A DNA stretch of 64,000 bases from Dorea sp. AF36-15AT (GTDB lineage Bacteria; Bacillota; Clostridia; Lachnospirales; Lachnospiraceae): positions 91,790 to 155,789 of the forward strand of contig NZ_QUDV01000008.1 in NCBI RefSeq assembly GCF_003477705.1, read 5' to 3'. Within the stretch, counting starts at the first letter, position 1; every line of letters begins with the position of its first letter. The notes under the pieces were generated by a model that saw nothing but the letters and a program-made list of their open reading frames with translations, was not told the DNA's origin and ran no database searches. Positions 62,913 to 64,000 of the stretch are shown here, in pieces. The translations under genes and the position numbers were made by a program.

Positions 62913-63626
62913 ATGAAACGAATAATTATGATGGTGCTCAGAAATATTATTTTGGTGCCATACATGTGGATAAGATTGTGCTGGCATGCTACGCATGTGG
63001 ATAAATATACATTAGCAGAACATTTTAAGATACTCCGCTATATTGTTGCTCATGCTAATAAGGGTGGTAATGTTAAGATAGAATCTTATGGAAAAGAAAA
63101 CATACCAAAAGAAGATGGGTTTATGTTCTTTCCAAATCATCAGGGAATGTATGATGTGCTGGCAATTATAGATGCCTGCGATAATACATTTTCGGTAGTA
63201 GCGAAGAAAGAAGTTGCCAATGTTCCATTATTGAAGCAGACATTTGCATGTACAAAGTCATATATGATGGACAGAGAAGATATCAGACAGTCTATGCAGG
63301 TAATTATGAATGTGGCAAATGACGTGAAGAATGGTAAGAACTTCTTGATATTTCCGGAAGGAACCAGATCGAAAAATGGTAATGTGATCGGTGAGTTTAA
63401 GGGAGGAAGTTTTAAGGCTGCAACCAAAGCAAGGTGTCCAATTGTGCCGGTTGCATTGATTGATTCTTTCAAACCGTTTGATACGAATACAATCAGTCAG
63501 GTGACGGTACAGGTACATTTTATGGAGCCGTTGTATTATGAAGATTATAAAGACATGAAGACAACAGAAATAGCGTCAACAGTACATGATAGAATCCAGA
63601 AAAAGATAAACGAAAATATCGGATAA
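62913..63626 (+). CDS. plsC: 1-acyl-sn-glycerol-3-phosphate acyltransferase
   Basis: 237 residues. The NHQGMYD (NHx4D-like) motif, FPEGTRSKNG and VPVALIDS blocks of PlsC; a hydrophobic N-terminus anchors it to the membrane. Makes phosphatidic acid. Confidence 0.88.
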   Translation: MKRIIMMVLRNIILVPYMWIRLCWHATHVDKYTLAEHFKILRYIVAHANKGGNVKIESYGKENIPKEDGFMFFPNHQGMYDVLAIIDACDNTFSVVAKKEVANVPLLKQTFACTKSYMMDREDIRQSMQVIMNVANDVKNGKNFLIFPEGTRSKNGNVIGEFKGGSFKAATKARCPIVPVALIDSFKPFDTNTISQVTVQVHFMEPLYYEDYKDMKTTEIASTVHDRIQKKINENIG

Positions 63627-63654
63627 AAGTGGATAAAAAATAAGAAAAAATGTA

Positions 63655-63683
63655 TTGACAATGTAATATATGTCAGTTATAAT
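63655..63683 (+). promoter_or_regulatory. tRNA-Ser promoter
   Basis: TTGACA, 17 bases, TATAAT; consensus. Confidence 0.85.
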
Positions 63684-63745
63684 AATTCATGCACTGCGAA
63701 AGTTCGCTTTCGTAAAGAATATTATATTGAATGATATTCAGCGCT

Positions 63746-63833
63746 GGAGAAATACTCAAGAGGCTGAAGAGGCGCCCCTGCTAAGGGTGTAGGTCGGGTG
63801 ACCGGCGCGAGGGTTCAAATCCCTCTTTCTCCG
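63746..63833 (+). tRNA. tRNA-Ser(GCT)
   Basis: 88 bases, acceptor GGAGAAA/TTTCTCC, anticodon loop CTGCTAA (GCT), long variable arm GTCGGGTGACCGGC, T-arm GAGGG-TTCAAAT-CCCTC, discriminator G, no encoded CCA. Confidence 0.95.
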
Positions 63834-63896
63834 TTTAACATATATCATGTAAATTGATAGCTTTTAAAAAGAAAATAAAAAACTTAAAAAAAGTTA

Positions 63897-63925
63897 TTGA
63901 CAAGCACTGATAAACATGATATTAT
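63897..63925 (+). promoter_or_regulatory. rRNA operon promoter
   Basis: TTGACA, 17 bases, TATTAT with an A/T-rich upstream region. The following bases (AAGAACTTTGATAACTGAAC) look like a 16S leader, so a rRNA operon probably starts beyond the window. Confidence 0.75.
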
Positions 63926-64000
63926 GTTTAAGCTGACTCGTTGAGAGCGGCAAACACAAAGAACTTTGATAACTGAACAATAGACAACAACCCTGAAGAT

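Overview
The window is a junction between two kinds of DNA. Positions 1 to about 27,450 are GC-rich, consist mostly of small unfamiliar genes, and read as the right-hand part of an integrative mobilizable or conjugative element. Positions from about 27,465 to 64,000 are AT-rich chromosome of a Clostridia-type Firmicute, most likely a Lachnospiraceae, around the replication origin. This follows from the order gidB-gidA-trmE-jag-yidC-yidD-rnpA-rpmH / dnaA-dnaN-S4-recF-gyrB-gyrA, from soj/spo0J with three perfect parS sites, and from a tRNA-Ser followed by a strong rrn-type promoter at the right edge.

Element, left part (1-8,220): the end of a class B sortase, an ArdC-like antirestriction metallopeptidase, a tandem VapD-like protein, a surface protein with short repeats and a set of small minus-strand genes, an XRE regulator divergent from a HipA-like kinase, and a membrane protein. 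Middle (8,380-15,090): the mobilization and maintenance module, with MobA relaxase, MobC, a hairpin-rich candidate oriT, an actinobacterial-type integration host factor, ParA with a small partner, and SSB. Then (15,090-21,200) comes an array of small leftward genes of unknown function. Most transcription units in it start from near-identical promoter/leader copies and end at near-identical terminators. Two exact 205-bp repeats sit here, one of which cuts off the 5' part of an exonuclease gene. Right part (21,340-27,450): a rightward replication module (a replisome-organizer-like Rep with an iteron cluster inside its gene, and a DnaC-like loader), a sigma-like/HTH pair, an excisionase and a tyrosine integrase.

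The element is inserted in the anticodon region of a tRNA-Arg(CCT) gene. The native 5' half and its promoter remain at the chromosome side. Just inside the element lies a complete, different tRNA-Arg(CCT) that appears promoterless and lies downstream of the captured native promoter. The element thus seems to replace the tRNA it destroys.

Chromosome: next to the element lie a DUF3878-like gene and a sulfur block (O-acetylhomoserine sulfhydrylase, LysR regulator, rhodanese/PP-loop protein, two Rrf2 regulators, cysteine synthase), then serS, parA/parB and the origin region. After gyrA there is a probable imported sugar cassette (BglG/PRD regulator, DeoC, fructose-family PTS EIIA/EIIB/EIIC, Gfo/Idh dehydrogenase) with possible decayed insertion-sequence ends on both sides. 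Then come a C_GCAxxG protein, two-subunit fumarase, an acyltransferase and tRNA-Ser. All assignments are by reading translations and motifs; no database search was possible.
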